Positions 1-6,540 of a DNA stretch of 38,477 bases are shown here, in pieces; position 1 is the stretch's first letter; each line of letters begins with the position of its first letter. Origin of the DNA: a virus; IMG/VR virus record IMGVR_UViG_3300020438_000003, positions 1-38,477 of that record. One strand, given 5' to 3'. The position numbers and the translations under genes are program-made. Below the pieces are notes generated by a model that was given only the letters and a program-made list of their open reading frames with translations, was not told the origin of the DNA and did no database searches.

Positions 1-20
1 CCTTCGGACGACCCACATAG
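1..20. repeat. Terminal direct repeat, left copy
   Basis: These 20 bases are identical to the last 20 bases of the window. The simplest reading is an assembly overlap of a circular molecule cut at an arbitrary point, since the gpZ-like operon reads through the junction into its terminator. A true short terminal repeat is less likely for a phage with a lambda-type terminase. Confidence 0.9.
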
Positions 21-68
21 GGACTACTAGGAAGGACCCAGTCATATCAAGGGATCTAAAGGAATTAA

Positions 69-824
69 CTAGAAAAACCCTGTTCTCATGTCAGCTTTTC
101 CGGCCTTTACGTTCTTTGCTACATTCTTTGCCAGCTCTTGACGTAAGTAAATACCAAAGTCTTTCTGAATCGTTGCGCCAACTACCTTTTCAGTAGGGAA
201 ACGAGCGCCGTATCTAACGTTGCTGACTGCGTAGAATAAAGGTCGAAGGGTGTTGTTCTTGTTAGATCTTCTATAGACACCTGCTGGTCTATTGCCTCCC
301 CTTGGCTTGCCAATAAAGACGCTTTTAGATTGGTAGTGAGTTGTATTGGCTTGATCAAATAGCTTATTAATTTGTGTCTTGGTTACATTGCCGTACTTAT
401 CCCGCTTCATTGCCGGTGTTGGTACAAGTCTAGAACCACTCGGGATATTGCGGGCTAATGGGTGATTCATTAAGGCGGCGCCGAAATCTTTAGGCGCTCT
501 ACCTCCACCTGTTGCGCTTCCTCCTAAATAACGTTGCTGATTATATGGCCTATCTTTGGGCAAGATTGTTGTTGAGAGGTTACGTTTGTTTGCCCTTGTA
601 GCTCTCCAACCTTTTTGTGTTGACTTCTTTGGTCTATCTAAATAACGAGGCGCTTGATTAGCTAATGCTTGTAATGCTGACCTTTGCTTTGAACCTGATA
701 TAAATTTAGATCCTTGCACCGCTGCATTCATAGCAGTAGCAACGGAAAAGCCTAATTGTTTTGTATGTTCATTAGTCCATTTCTCAGCTAACTTTAATTC
801 GCTTTTAATATCTAATGTGATCAT
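69..824 (-). CDS. Putative tail completion protein, lambda gpZ-like
   Basis: Basic protein of 251 aa with no signal peptide or membrane segment. The N-terminal helix region (AMNAAVQGSKF), a basic middle, and the C-terminal stretch FPTEKVVGATIQKDF followed by LRQEL resemble the layout of lambda minor tail protein Z, where a similar end precedes a final helix; lambda Z is shorter (192 aa). In lambda, Z lies between FII and U, and nothing lies there here (31176 is adjacent to 31175), so a displaced Z would fill a missing role in tail completion and joining to the head. Its ATG overlaps the TGA of the upstream gene (ATGA). The transcript probably ends at the terminator across the map junction. 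Family assignment is from motif memory, not a search. Confidence 0.5.
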   Translation of the reverse strand: MITLDIKSELKLAEKWTNEHTKQLGFSVATAMNAAVQGSKFISGSKQRSALQALANQAPRYLDRPKKSTQKGWRATRANKRNLSTTILPKDRPYNQQRYLGGSATGGGRAPKDFGAALMNHPLARNIPSGSRLVPTPAMKRDKYGNVTKTQINKLFDQANTTHYQSKSVFIGKPRGGNRPAGVYRRSNKNNTLRPLFYAVSNVRYGARFPTEKVVGATIQKDFGIYLRQELAKNVAKNVKAGKADMRTGFF

Positions 825-1045
825 TTTATATAAACGTTGGGTGATCGTTTGTAATGCTTATACCATGATGACTCAGTAGTTAGAAGTGTGGCGTCAACGC
901 GAATATCTTCATAAAGATGCTGACGTAATATCTCAATTCCTATCTGTTGTTGTGGGGTGTTTTTATACGCTCGGAAAATATTACGCCAATCCTCCGGGGT
1001 GAAGGGGTTGGTCATTGTTTGAACTGGAAATACTGCTTTACTCAT
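821..1045 (-). CDS. Hypothetical protein, 74 aa
   Basis: I do not recognise this protein. It is small and rich in aromatic residues (PEDWRNIFRAYKN, SSWYKHYKR), with no membrane segment and no cysteines. It overlaps the next gene by 4 nt (ATGA), so the two are probably translationally coupled, which suggests a role linked to the gpZ-like protein, for instance in the virion or its assembly. A second in-frame Met at residue 11 (MTNPFTPEDW) is an alternative start. The C-terminal end is short and basic. Confidence 0.6.
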   Translation of the reverse strand: MSKAVFPVQTMTNPFTPEDWRNIFRAYKNTPQQQIGIEILRQHLYEDIRVDATLLTTESSWYKHYKRSPNVYIK

Positions 1046-1104
1046 TGGCTGTAGAGATTGCCTTGAGTACTTACAGCATAGACAGGGTTTATTATTGCAG
1101 CGTA

Positions 1105-1314
1105 TTAAGCCTCAATAGGTGTTGAGCAAAGCCTTGAAAGGGTTTTATCACATGCCTCAAGGTTATATAAAATATTTTTTGATGTTGGTGTCTTTCTTCT
1201 GTAATGCTTTCCTATTACAAAGATTTTATCTTTATTCCTTAGTTTTTGAATTGTAGATTTGCCCATTCCTAGCGCGTCGCAAGCTTCTACTTGTGTTACC
1301 CATTTAATAGCCAT
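1105..1314 (-). CDS. Small helix-turn-helix protein (excisionase- or Cro-like)
   Basis: Basic protein of 69 aa. Residues about 6-28 (VTQVEACDALGMGKSTIQKL) look like the helix-turn-helix of excisionase or MerR-like small DNA-binding proteins, followed by a basic wing region (GKHYRRKTPTSKN). It is transcribed away from the gene at 1424, with about 110 bp of shared promoter region. It could be a directionality factor for the integrase or a transcription regulator; the sequence does not decide between these. The TerS protein at 37863 begins with a similar HTH layout. Confidence 0.6.
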   Translation of the reverse strand: MAIKWVTQVEACDALGMGKSTIQKLRNKDKIFVIGKHYRRKTPTSKNILYNLEACDKTLSRLCSTPIEA

Positions 1315-1319
1315 TACTA

Positions 1320-1348
1320 TTGACCGATAGTTAAAGACACTATACTAT
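1320..1348 (+). promoter_or_regulatory. Putative promoter for the 1424 gene pair
   Basis: TTGACC at 1320-1325 is followed after 17 nt by TACTAT (1343-1348), or after 15 nt by TATACT (1341-1346). It faces the plus-strand pair at 1424. A half-operator-like AGGGGTTAAC lies at 1388-1397, downstream of the likely start point. Confidence 0.5.
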
Positions 1349-1423
1349 GAGTTCGTAGCAATATCAAGTTTGATTTGCGCCCTATTAAGGGGTTAACAAT
1401 AAACACCGTTAAGGATTTTATTT

Positions 1424-2071
1424 ATGGCGACCAAGAGCTATCAAGTAACAGTGGAAGGGGTAAACCCTTTGATTTGTTCAAACGTACAAAGTTCCGACCC
1501 TTTAAAAACGGAATCAACATTTAGAGCAATTTTTCATACCAAAAGAAACAAGACGTTAAAAGATCATCAAGCTTTGCAGGCTTTAGACTGGATTCAATCT
1601 GGCTATTGGGATAATCAGGGGCAAATTGATATTGATGAAGATGAAAACACGGTTGAATTTAAAGGTTTTTCTGATCCGATTTTGCCCGGTGCAAATTTCC
1701 TTAGATGTTTAAGACAAGGAGCCGCGACAGGATGGAAAAAAGGCATGGATATAAAAAGAGGCGTTGTTGTAACTAACAATTCACCTATTGATTTTAAAGG
1801 CTCAAAAAAAGCAGTAGATCTTTTCAAAGGTAATAAATACATTAATCGCGCTTTTACTAAAAGAGGTGTTTGGGTTAGTCGTTTATGTTTTCCTGATTGG
1901 AAAGTGACTTTTAATTTATTAGTTAATGATGAGATAGTTAAAAAGTCTGATTTAAAAAAATACCTTTCAATGGCTGCGGTAGCGGAAGGTTTAGGCACTT
2001 GGCGGCCTCGATATGGAAGGTTTAAAACGCTTGAATTTAAAGAAACAACATTACAAGGAGCTGTTAACTAA
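1424..2071 (+). CDS. Conserved phage protein of unknown function
   Basis: 215 aa, soluble, mixed alpha/beta. The C-terminal block (about residues 148-205), containing FPDWKVTF and later AEGLGTWRPRYGRF, matches a pattern I have seen in a recurring family of uncharacterised phage proteins; the central part (LPGANFLRCLRQGA) also fits. The arrangement of a strand-rich ferredoxin-like core followed by a glycine-rich GxGxxRPxxGRF segment is loosely like RAMP/Cas7 folds, but this is only an impression. TAATG coupling with the next gene suggests that the two products act together. A full copy of the 14-bp operator-like word lies inside the gene at 1456-1469. Confidence 0.6.
   Translation: MATKSYQVTVEGVNPLICSNVQSSDPLKTESTFRAIFHTKRNKTLKDHQALQALDWIQSGYWDNQGQIDIDEDENTVEFKGFSDPILPGANFLRCLRQGAATGWKKGMDIKRGVVVTNNSPIDFKGSKKAVDLFKGNKYINRAFTKRGVWVSRLCFPDWKVTFNLLVNDEIVKKSDLKKYLSMAAVAEGLGTWRPRYGRFKTLEFKETTLQGAVN
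1456..1469 (+). promoter_or_regulatory. Operator-like 14-mer inside the 1424 gene
   Basis: AGGGGTAAACCCTT, identical to the two copies flanking the repressor control region (7704 and 7873). It lies 33 nt inside the coding region, encoding Gly-Val-Asn-Pro. It could act as an intragenic operator or roadblock, or the match could be chance under coding constraint. Confidence 0.4.
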
Positions 2072-2565
2072 TGACTAACCCACGCATTGACGGTATCAAT
2101 TGGAAAGCCTTAAAAAAAGGCGATATTATTTCACATTTAGAAATTGTCGATTATTGGAAAATATCTTTTAAAGATAAAGAGTGGGATGATCGGTATTCAA
2201 TACAAAGAATCAAAGAAAAAATCGAGCAACAAAGAGAAGAAATTGATGAACCAATTATTTTAAGAGAAACGAAAGGTGAATTAAAAGTTTTAAATGATAA
2301 AGAGGCAATTGATTATTCTGCCGCACAAGCAAACGCAGGAATTAAGAAACATAGAAAACATACAAGAAGGCTTTTTACACATATCAACGAAAGCAAATTG
2401 AACGAATCTGAAAAAAGAGATTTAGAAACGAAACAAATACATCACGCTTTTATAGAAGCATCAGCAGATGGCGCAAGAAAACATTCTTTGCAATTACAAA
2501 GGAAAGGGGAAAGGCTTCCTAAATCGTTAATAGAAAAATCAAGTCTAGGGGTTTCTGACCCCTAA
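2071..2565 (+). CDS. Hypothetical protein coupled to the 1424 gene
   Basis: 164 aa, very charged, mostly helical, no membrane segment. I do not recognise it. The N-terminus resembles a short structured domain (GDIISHLEIVDYW) and residues 85-160 are a lysine- and arginine-rich helical region (AGIKKHRKHTRRLF), which suggests nucleic-acid contact. Its start codon overlaps the stop of the previous gene (TAATG). The last codons form AGGGGT-N5-ACCCCT, a hairpin or widened operator-like dyad at 2547-2563 followed by eight A. It sits directly before the hairpin array at 2575. Confidence 0.6.
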   Translation: MTNPRIDGINWKALKKGDIISHLEIVDYWKISFKDKEWDDRYSIQRIKEKIEQQREEIDEPIILRETKGELKVLNDKEAIDYSAAQANAGIKKHRKHTRRLFTHINESKLNESEKRDLETKQIHHAFIEASADGARKHSLQLQRKGERLPKSLIEKSSLGVSDP

Positions 2566-2574
2566 AAAAAACAA

Positions 2575-2985
2575 CTCTGCTTGTTTCAATTCTCCGATCC
2601 TCGGCTCCTCTCAGGTCCCTTCTACTCACCTCGATTCAACTCCATCGCTTGCCAGTTCAACGATTAAGAACTGGTTTCATGTTCGTCAGCCCTACGTGGT
2701 AAAGACGGGCAAAATAAAAACGCCCTTCTTGTCGCCTCAACTCTCCGCGTCACTACTCGGCTATCCGCGTCTTATCGCAATTCTCCGCATTTCCCCTCCA
2801 TCGTTCACACTTCACGAATAAAAGTGTTTCAACTCACTTAAGCCCTACGTGGTGACGAGTGAGAAACCGCCCGCCTCGTCTACGCTCCATTCGCCTTGAC
2901 TCTCCTCTTCGCGCTGCGCGGCATGACAACTCGATTCGCCTCATCTCAAATCCATCGCTCCCGATCCACGATTAAGATCGGATTT
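2575..2985 (+). repeat. Tandem 154-bp-period array of conserved-loop hairpins (possible structured RNA)
   Basis: This 406-bp gap between convergent genes has no credible protein gene. It holds 2.5 units of a diverged repeat. Hairpin A occurs three times with loop (C/A)ACGAWTAA starting at 2659, 2813 and 2967, exactly 154 bp apart, closed by different but fully paired stems: CCAGTTC/GAACTGG, ACACTT/AAGTGT and CCGATC/GATCGG. Each is preceded by CCATCG (2642, 2798, 2952). Hairpin B occurs twice (loops at 2688 and 2841) with AGCCCTACGTGGT and changing stems: GTTCGTC/GACGGGC (with two G.U pairs only on the plus strand) and CTCACT/AGTGAG. The rest is pyrimidine-rich on the plus strand, with repeated TCTCCGC-like words. 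Loop A (ACG) can pair with loop B (CGT). The third hairpin A overlaps the integrase stop codon. Confidence 0.75.
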
Positions 2986-4189
2986 TATTTCTTGCTTTTT
3001 TAAAAGTTGATTCAGTTGTTGATGTCGTTGCAAATGGATATTCTCTAAGGTGGCATTCCAGCGAGTGCCCCATTGAATTAGACATTGCACCGCTATCAAT
3101 TCCGTATTTGCTATGTCCTCTTACGCTGTAAGAATGTCTAAACGAATATGTGCCCAATTGTTCATTTCTTGATTCAACCTTTGCTTTTAAAGAGGACCAA
3201 CACGAACGACGCTCTAAATATTTTCTAATTGCTTCCGCTACGCCGTTACCTTTAGCAGTTAAAGAAGGTAATTCAAGTAAACCAGATTTGTATAAGGGTA
3301 ATAAATTCCATTGGGTATTTTCTATTGGTAAAGGTTCCAATCTTCTAGGTTTTGTAATTCCTCCCCCTGAACGTTTTTCGTATGAACACCAAAGATATTC
3401 TTCATTAGTTTTATTATCTGTTCTTACGTGAAGGTATTTAATCTCAACAGGTCGAAGGCCATATTCAGCAATTAGTTTTAGAACGTTGGCCCATTTAAAC
3501 CCGGCGGCGGTTGCTTGTATTTGTTCAATTAGATTTAGTATTTCTTGATCCGTTATTGGGTCTTTTTTTTGTATTTTTGATTTAGCTGCTTTTCTTCCTA
3601 TATGTATTTTTCTATTTGTAGGAGGTAGCCAAGAGGTGGGGGCGTTTTCTCTAGTAACGCAATATTCAAGGAATTGGCAGAGGTTATTTGTACGGCGTTT
3701 TCTTGTTGGTGTTCCGGGGGGCCATTTGCGTATTACTAAATCAATTAAATCAGCGGGGTTTGTGGGTGGTTCTTTACTCTCTAATAAATGAACAGCATCA
3801 GATAAAACGTTTTTGTAATCGTGGTTAAATGTTTTTTGAGTTATAGCGTTTTCATGCTCTGTTTTATATTTCTCAAAGTTCTTTAAACAGGCTGCCCAAT
3901 CCCGTTCAATTTTGGGGGCACGACCTGACGCTATTTTTGACGCCGTTTTTAAATCATGGCCCTCAAGGGTGAGGTTATAAATCTTTCTAATTCTTATTTC
4001 TGCATCTTTGCTTGATCCACGTTCCCATAAGAAATCTAATTTTACTGATTGAGGTTTTAACCCTTTAGGTCTAAAAAATAAAAGTACTTTTCCTCTATGG
4101 TCTACAACTGACCAACCTTGCCCAAGTTCTTTAATACCGCGTTGAAAGTATTCGGCCCAATCCCCAGATTTTCGCTTAAGTTTTGGCAA
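2972..4189 (-). CDS. int: Tyrosine-type site-specific integrase
   Basis: 405 aa tyrosine recombinase that should join attP to the host tRNA-Pro gene. Catalytic residues visible: Arg246 (YGLRPVEIK), box II around YSFRHSYSVR with Arg351, His375 in MGHS and the nucleophile Tyr384 (LREYPFA), nine residues after His375. The first box II histidine is replaced by Tyr348. Residues 1-60 look like an arm-binding domain and 90-190 a core-binding SAM-like domain. No ATG is available near the front; the start is TTG at 4189, immediately beside arm-type repeats at 4191 and 4202, so binding of the protein may repress its own synthesis. The C-terminal codons and stop lie in a hairpin of the 2575 array. Confidence 0.92.
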   Translation of the reverse strand: MPKLKRKSGDWAEYFQRGIKELGQGWSVVDHRGKVLLFFRPKGLKPQSVKLDFLWERGSSKDAEIRIRKIYNLTLEGHDLKTASKIASGRAPKIERDWAACLKNFEKYKTEHENAITQKTFNHDYKNVLSDAVHLLESKEPPTNPADLIDLVIRKWPPGTPTRKRRTNNLCQFLEYCVTRENAPTSWLPPTNRKIHIGRKAAKSKIQKKDPITDQEILNLIEQIQATAAGFKWANVLKLIAEYGLRPVEIKYLHVRTDNKTNEEYLWCSYEKRSGGGITKPRRLEPLPIENTQWNLLPLYKSGLLELPSLTAKGNGVAEAIRKYLERRSCWSSLKAKVESRNEQLGTYSFRHSYSVRGHSKYGIDSGAMSNSMGHSLECHLREYPFATTSTTESTFKKARNKIRS

Positions 4190-4190
4190 T

Positions 4191-4210
4191 GTAATCTAGC
4201 TGTAATCTAG
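4191..4210 (+). repeat. Arm-type integrase sites, int side
   Basis: Two direct copies of GTAATCTAG at 4191-4199 and 4202-4210, spaced 11 bp start to start. The same pair with the same spacing lies on the other side of the tRNA fragment at 4378. This is the arrangement expected of P-arm sites bound by the integrase N-terminal domain. Confidence 0.8.
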
Positions 4211-4303
4211 TGTAAGTATTGCCCACTATTAAACGATAGTCAATAGAGATATATGGGCTAGTTATAGCTTAAAAAAGCAGTTACAGCAGGGGCTAGGGTG
4301 TTC

Positions 4304-4347
4304 GCTTTGGGAGCACTAGGTCGCAGGTTCGAATCCTGTCGCCCCGA
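4304..4347 (+). other. attP: attP core: 3' half of a tRNA-Pro(TGG) gene
   Basis: From the anticodon loop TTTGGGA (anticodon TGG) through the T-arm (GCAGGTTCGAATCCTG) to GCCCCGA, this is the 3' half of a proline tRNA. The 5' half is absent: the bases upstream do not pair with the acceptor strand. This is the usual form of a phage attP that restores the tRNA on integration. By orientation, the restored host tRNA will be followed by the 4348 side (sigma gene) and the integrase will lie at the far end of the prophage. Confidence 0.88.
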
Positions 4348-4377
4348 TTGGGTTTTCAGGGAATGGGTTTTTCGCTT

Positions 4378-4397
4378 GTAATCTAGGCGTAATCTAG
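4378..4397 (+). repeat. Arm-type integrase sites, sigma side
   Basis: Two direct copies of GTAATCTAG at 4378-4386 and 4389-4397, with the same 11-bp spacing and orientation as the pair at 4191. They flank the tRNA core at about 30 bp, against about 94 bp for the other pair. Confidence 0.8.
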
Positions 4398-4407
4398 GCG
4401 TTAAGGT

Positions 4408-5313
4408 TTAACTAGGGTTTCGCCTGATTGGGTACAATTTTTTTCTCATTCGCTTCAAACATTTAGCCTCGATTTGCCGCACTCTTTCCCTTGAAACGTC
4501 CATTAATTCCCCGATTGCTTGATAAGTCAAAGGGCCGAGGCCATCAGGATCAATGCCATATCGCAATTCAAGACACCAACGTTCTCGCTCTGGCAACTCA
4601 GCCAATAGAGATTCAAGGTGTTCTAAACCTTGCTCAATTTCTAATTTTTCCTCTTGTATTAATTGCCCGTTATCTGTGACTAATTCAAGAATTGATGAAT
4701 CATCGAACAACTTGTCATTGCTACAAGCCATTTGATCAAGTGATGTAATTTTTGGGGTGTGTTCCAAATATGCCCTCATCGTTACTTGTCTTATCTTGCA
4801 AAATTCCGCGCATTCTTCAATGGTTGGGGTTCGGTGATTTTTTTCTTTAAATTCATCAGCAAAAACAGAAACTTTCTTTTGTACTGCAATTGCATTTAAT
4901 GGGAGGCGAATCGTTCGATCAGAAATACAAATTGATCTAGCTACCGCTTGCCGAATCCACCAATAACCATAAGTACTAAATTTATAACCTCTTGTCGGGT
5001 CAAATTTTTCTATTGCGCGAGATAGCCCCAAATTACCTTCTTGTATTAAATCCAATAGGGTCATACTTCCTAACGCCGCTTCCGCGTACTTTTTAGAGAT
5101 ATGAACCACAAGGCGCAAATTAGCGGCAAACATTCGATCTTTTGCTTTTATACCGCGCCTGATTGTTTTCTTTTGTTCTGGGGTTGGGTGTTCTAAATCT
5201 TTCAATTCCATGTAGGCCTTAACTTCATTGCCAAGACCTATTTCTTCGGAGGGTGTAAGCATTGGCACCCGGCCCGCTTGCCTTAAGTACCAATTGATTC
5301 CATCATCAGACAC
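4408..5313 (-). CDS. Cyanobacterial-type group 2 sigma-70 factor
   Basis: 301 aa, complete RpoD-like sigma without the long non-conserved region. Region 1.2 is near the start (YLRQAGRVPMLTPSEEI). Region 2 is at about 60-130: NLRLVVHISKKY, DLIQEGNLGL, the -10-recognition part KFSTYGYWWIRQAV and AICxSDRTIRLP-like sequence. Region 3 follows, and region 4 at about 245-295 has the HTH SRERVRQIEAKCLKRMR that reads -35 elements. It closely resembles cyanobacterial group 2 sigmas. It begins with GTG at 5313 directly after the SSB stop, so it is made with the recombination genes. It probably redirects host polymerase to phage promoters; the CGCCATARTAAA word is a candidate target. It lies next to attP and so at a prophage end. 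Confidence 0.9.
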   Translation of the reverse strand: MSDDGINWYLRQAGRVPMLTPSEEIGLGNEVKAYMELKDLEHPTPEQKKTIRRGIKAKDRMFAANLRLVVHISKKYAEAALGSMTLLDLIQEGNLGLSRAIEKFDPTRGYKFSTYGYWWIRQAVARSICISDRTIRLPLNAIAVQKKVSVFADEFKEKNHRTPTIEECAEFCKIRQVTMRAYLEHTPKITSLDQMACSNDKLFDDSSILELVTDNGQLIQEEKLEIEQGLEHLESLLAELPERERWCLELRYGIDPDGLGPLTYQAIGELMDVSRERVRQIEAKCLKRMRKKLYPIRRNPS

Positions 5314-5646
5314 TTAAAAAGGCATTTCCTCAACTGCTTTAGGTTTTGGTGGTAAAGAGTACTCTTGAACATTTACTTCAACAGAACAGGCGGATTCACC
5401 GTTTTGCTTTTCGTACTGGTTTAAATGTGCCGCGCCTGCAATTGTGACTTGATCACCTTTTTTTAAATAGGTCATTGCGGCGTTTCCCTTGTCTCCCCAT
5501 AAATTGCAATCAATAGCACTAACAACTTCTTCTTGCCCTTTCTTTTTGTTTATAAGTATTCGAAACTTTGTTAATTTCAAATCGTCTCTAATTTCTTTTT
5601 GTTCTGGATCAGCAACAAGATGACCAACGGCGGAAACATTAAACAT
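5314..5646 (-). CDS. ssb: Single-stranded DNA-binding protein
   Basis: 110 aa OB-fold protein: FNVSAVGHLVADPEQKE at the start, a central DCNLWGDKGNAAMTYLKKGDQVTIAGAAHLN region typical of SSB strands 3-5, and a short acidic tip ending EEMPF, the form used to recruit partner proteins (compare DDIPF of bacterial SSB). It binds ssDNA during replication and annealing. It lies between the Rad52-like gene and sigma and overlaps the 83-aa gene by 8 nt. It is shorter than host SSB (the linker is nearly absent). Confidence 0.88.
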   Translation of the reverse strand: MFNVSAVGHLVADPEQKEIRDDLKLTKFRILINKKKGQEEVVSAIDCNLWGDKGNAAMTYLKKGDQVTIAGAAHLNQYEKQNGESACSVEVNVQEYSLPPKPKAVEEMPF

Positions 5647-5890
5647 TGTTTTGTAATTCGGGGTGAGTAGCGATTAATTTGTTGATCCCTCGATTAAGAG
5701 AAAGATCATGTTTTTTGCACCAATCATTTAATGAGTGCCAATTGATTTCTGTTAGTTTTGAAGAAACCTGCCAACGTGATTTATAACTTTCTTTGTCTGC
5801 CGTCCAAGCCCAATTACTTTTTCCATAAGGTCGAGCGCGTCGGGTTATTTTTTGCGCTCTTTGATTGTCGTTAAATTCTGCTTCCATCAT
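5639..5890 (-). CDS. Hypothetical protein in the recombination operon
   Basis: 83 aa, basic, with many tryptophans (SNWAWTAD, RWQVSSKL, NWHSLNDWCKKHDLS). I do not recognise it. The C-terminal part (SLNDWCKKHDLSLNRGINKLI) could be a short helical DNA-binding segment. ATGA overlap with the Rad52-like gene upstream and an 8-nt overlap with ssb downstream put it inside a tightly coupled recombination operon, so a role as annealing or SSB accessory protein is reasonable but unproven. Two Met codons open the frame (5890 and 5887). Confidence 0.6.
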   Translation of the reverse strand: MMEAEFNDNQRAQKITRRARPYGKSNWAWTADKESYKSRWQVSSKLTEINWHSLNDWCKKHDLSLNRGINKLIATHPELQNNV

Positions 5891-6540
5891 GTAAGGCGAT
5901 TTGTAAAACCGTCGATAAATTCAATATGTTTGGGCTCTTGTACGTGATTTGAGAAACTACCTTCAAAGTCTGGAAATTTAAGCTTGTAAGCTTGCTTTAA
6001 TCCGGGTAAAAGTGTTGGGTGTTTTTTAGCCCAACCGACAAGATCAGATAAATAAGTTTTTATGTGTTCAGGAGTTACAGGAGGAAATTGAATTGGTTCT
6101 TTTTCTGATTGCTGCGTAGGAATATTACCAGAATGTTTTAAAAGAGCCGTAGAAGATTGCCCTTGTTCGCCGTCGTAAAGACTGAGGCCAAACTGATCAC
6201 CGAATGAACTTAAGGCTCTTTTTCTTGCGTCACTTTCTGCGCTCTTTGCGGTGTTCTCATGGTCAAAGCCAGCATGACCGCCAACGCCATCACGAACAAC
6301 GCCGCCCGCTGTGACTCTTACTCTTGCGATGTAGGCAATGCCTTTTTGTGCCTTTACTTCTCTTAGCTCTATTGTTTCACTTGACCAACCATCAGGACCG
6401 AAAATTCTATTGGCGTTGGACATTAAAACCCAACTTTCTAAATAGGCCAAATCCCTGTTTCCTTGCCCCTTTCTAGTTTTTACAAACTTAGGGTTGATGG
6501 GTTGAGACAGTAAGTTTTTTTGATCGTCGTTAAAACTCAT
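5887..6540 (-). CDS. Rad52-family single-strand annealing protein
   Basis: 217 aa. Residues about 25-130 carry the Rad52/22 pattern: AYLESWVLMSNANRIFGPDGWSSE, a strand pair with YIARVRVTAGG, and the signature AESDARKRALSSFGDQFGLSLYD. The second half (130-217) is a variable tail, probably for SSB contact. It should anneal complementary strands during phage recombination and repair. The operon context (SSB downstream, PD-(D/E)XK nuclease in the opposite early operon) matches a phage recombination module. The first 11 codons overlap the end of the 70-aa gene. Confidence 0.88.
   Translation of the reverse strand: MSFNDDQKNLLSQPINPKFVKTRKGQGNRDLAYLESWVLMSNANRIFGPDGWSSETIELREVKAQKGIAYIARVRVTAGGVVRDGVGGHAGFDHENTAKSAESDARKRALSSFGDQFGLSLYDGEQGQSSTALLKHSGNIPTQQSEKEPIQFPPVTPEHIKTYLSDLVGWAKKHPTLLPGLKQAYKLKFPDFEGSFSNHVQEPKHIEFIDGFTNRLT

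Noticed and set aside
2544-2572. Rho-independent terminator at the end of the 2071 gene
   Set aside because: AGGGGT-N5-ACCCCT forms a hairpin, but it is followed by A residues on the plus strand and preceded by T on the minus strand, so it has no 3' T run in either direction.
2575-2985. CRISPR array
   Set aside because: The periodic elements have changing stem sequences and 154-bp spacing, and the intervals are themselves related to each other; CRISPR repeats would be near-identical with unrelated short spacers.
3150-3431. Plus-strand 93-aa gene inside int
   Set aside because: It is wholly within the integrase gene on the other strand, with no control signals and shadow-like composition.
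4275-4347. Functional tRNA-Pro gene
   Set aside because: Only the anticodon-to-3' half is tRNA-like; the 5' acceptor and D-arm are absent, so it is an attP core and not a tRNA gene.
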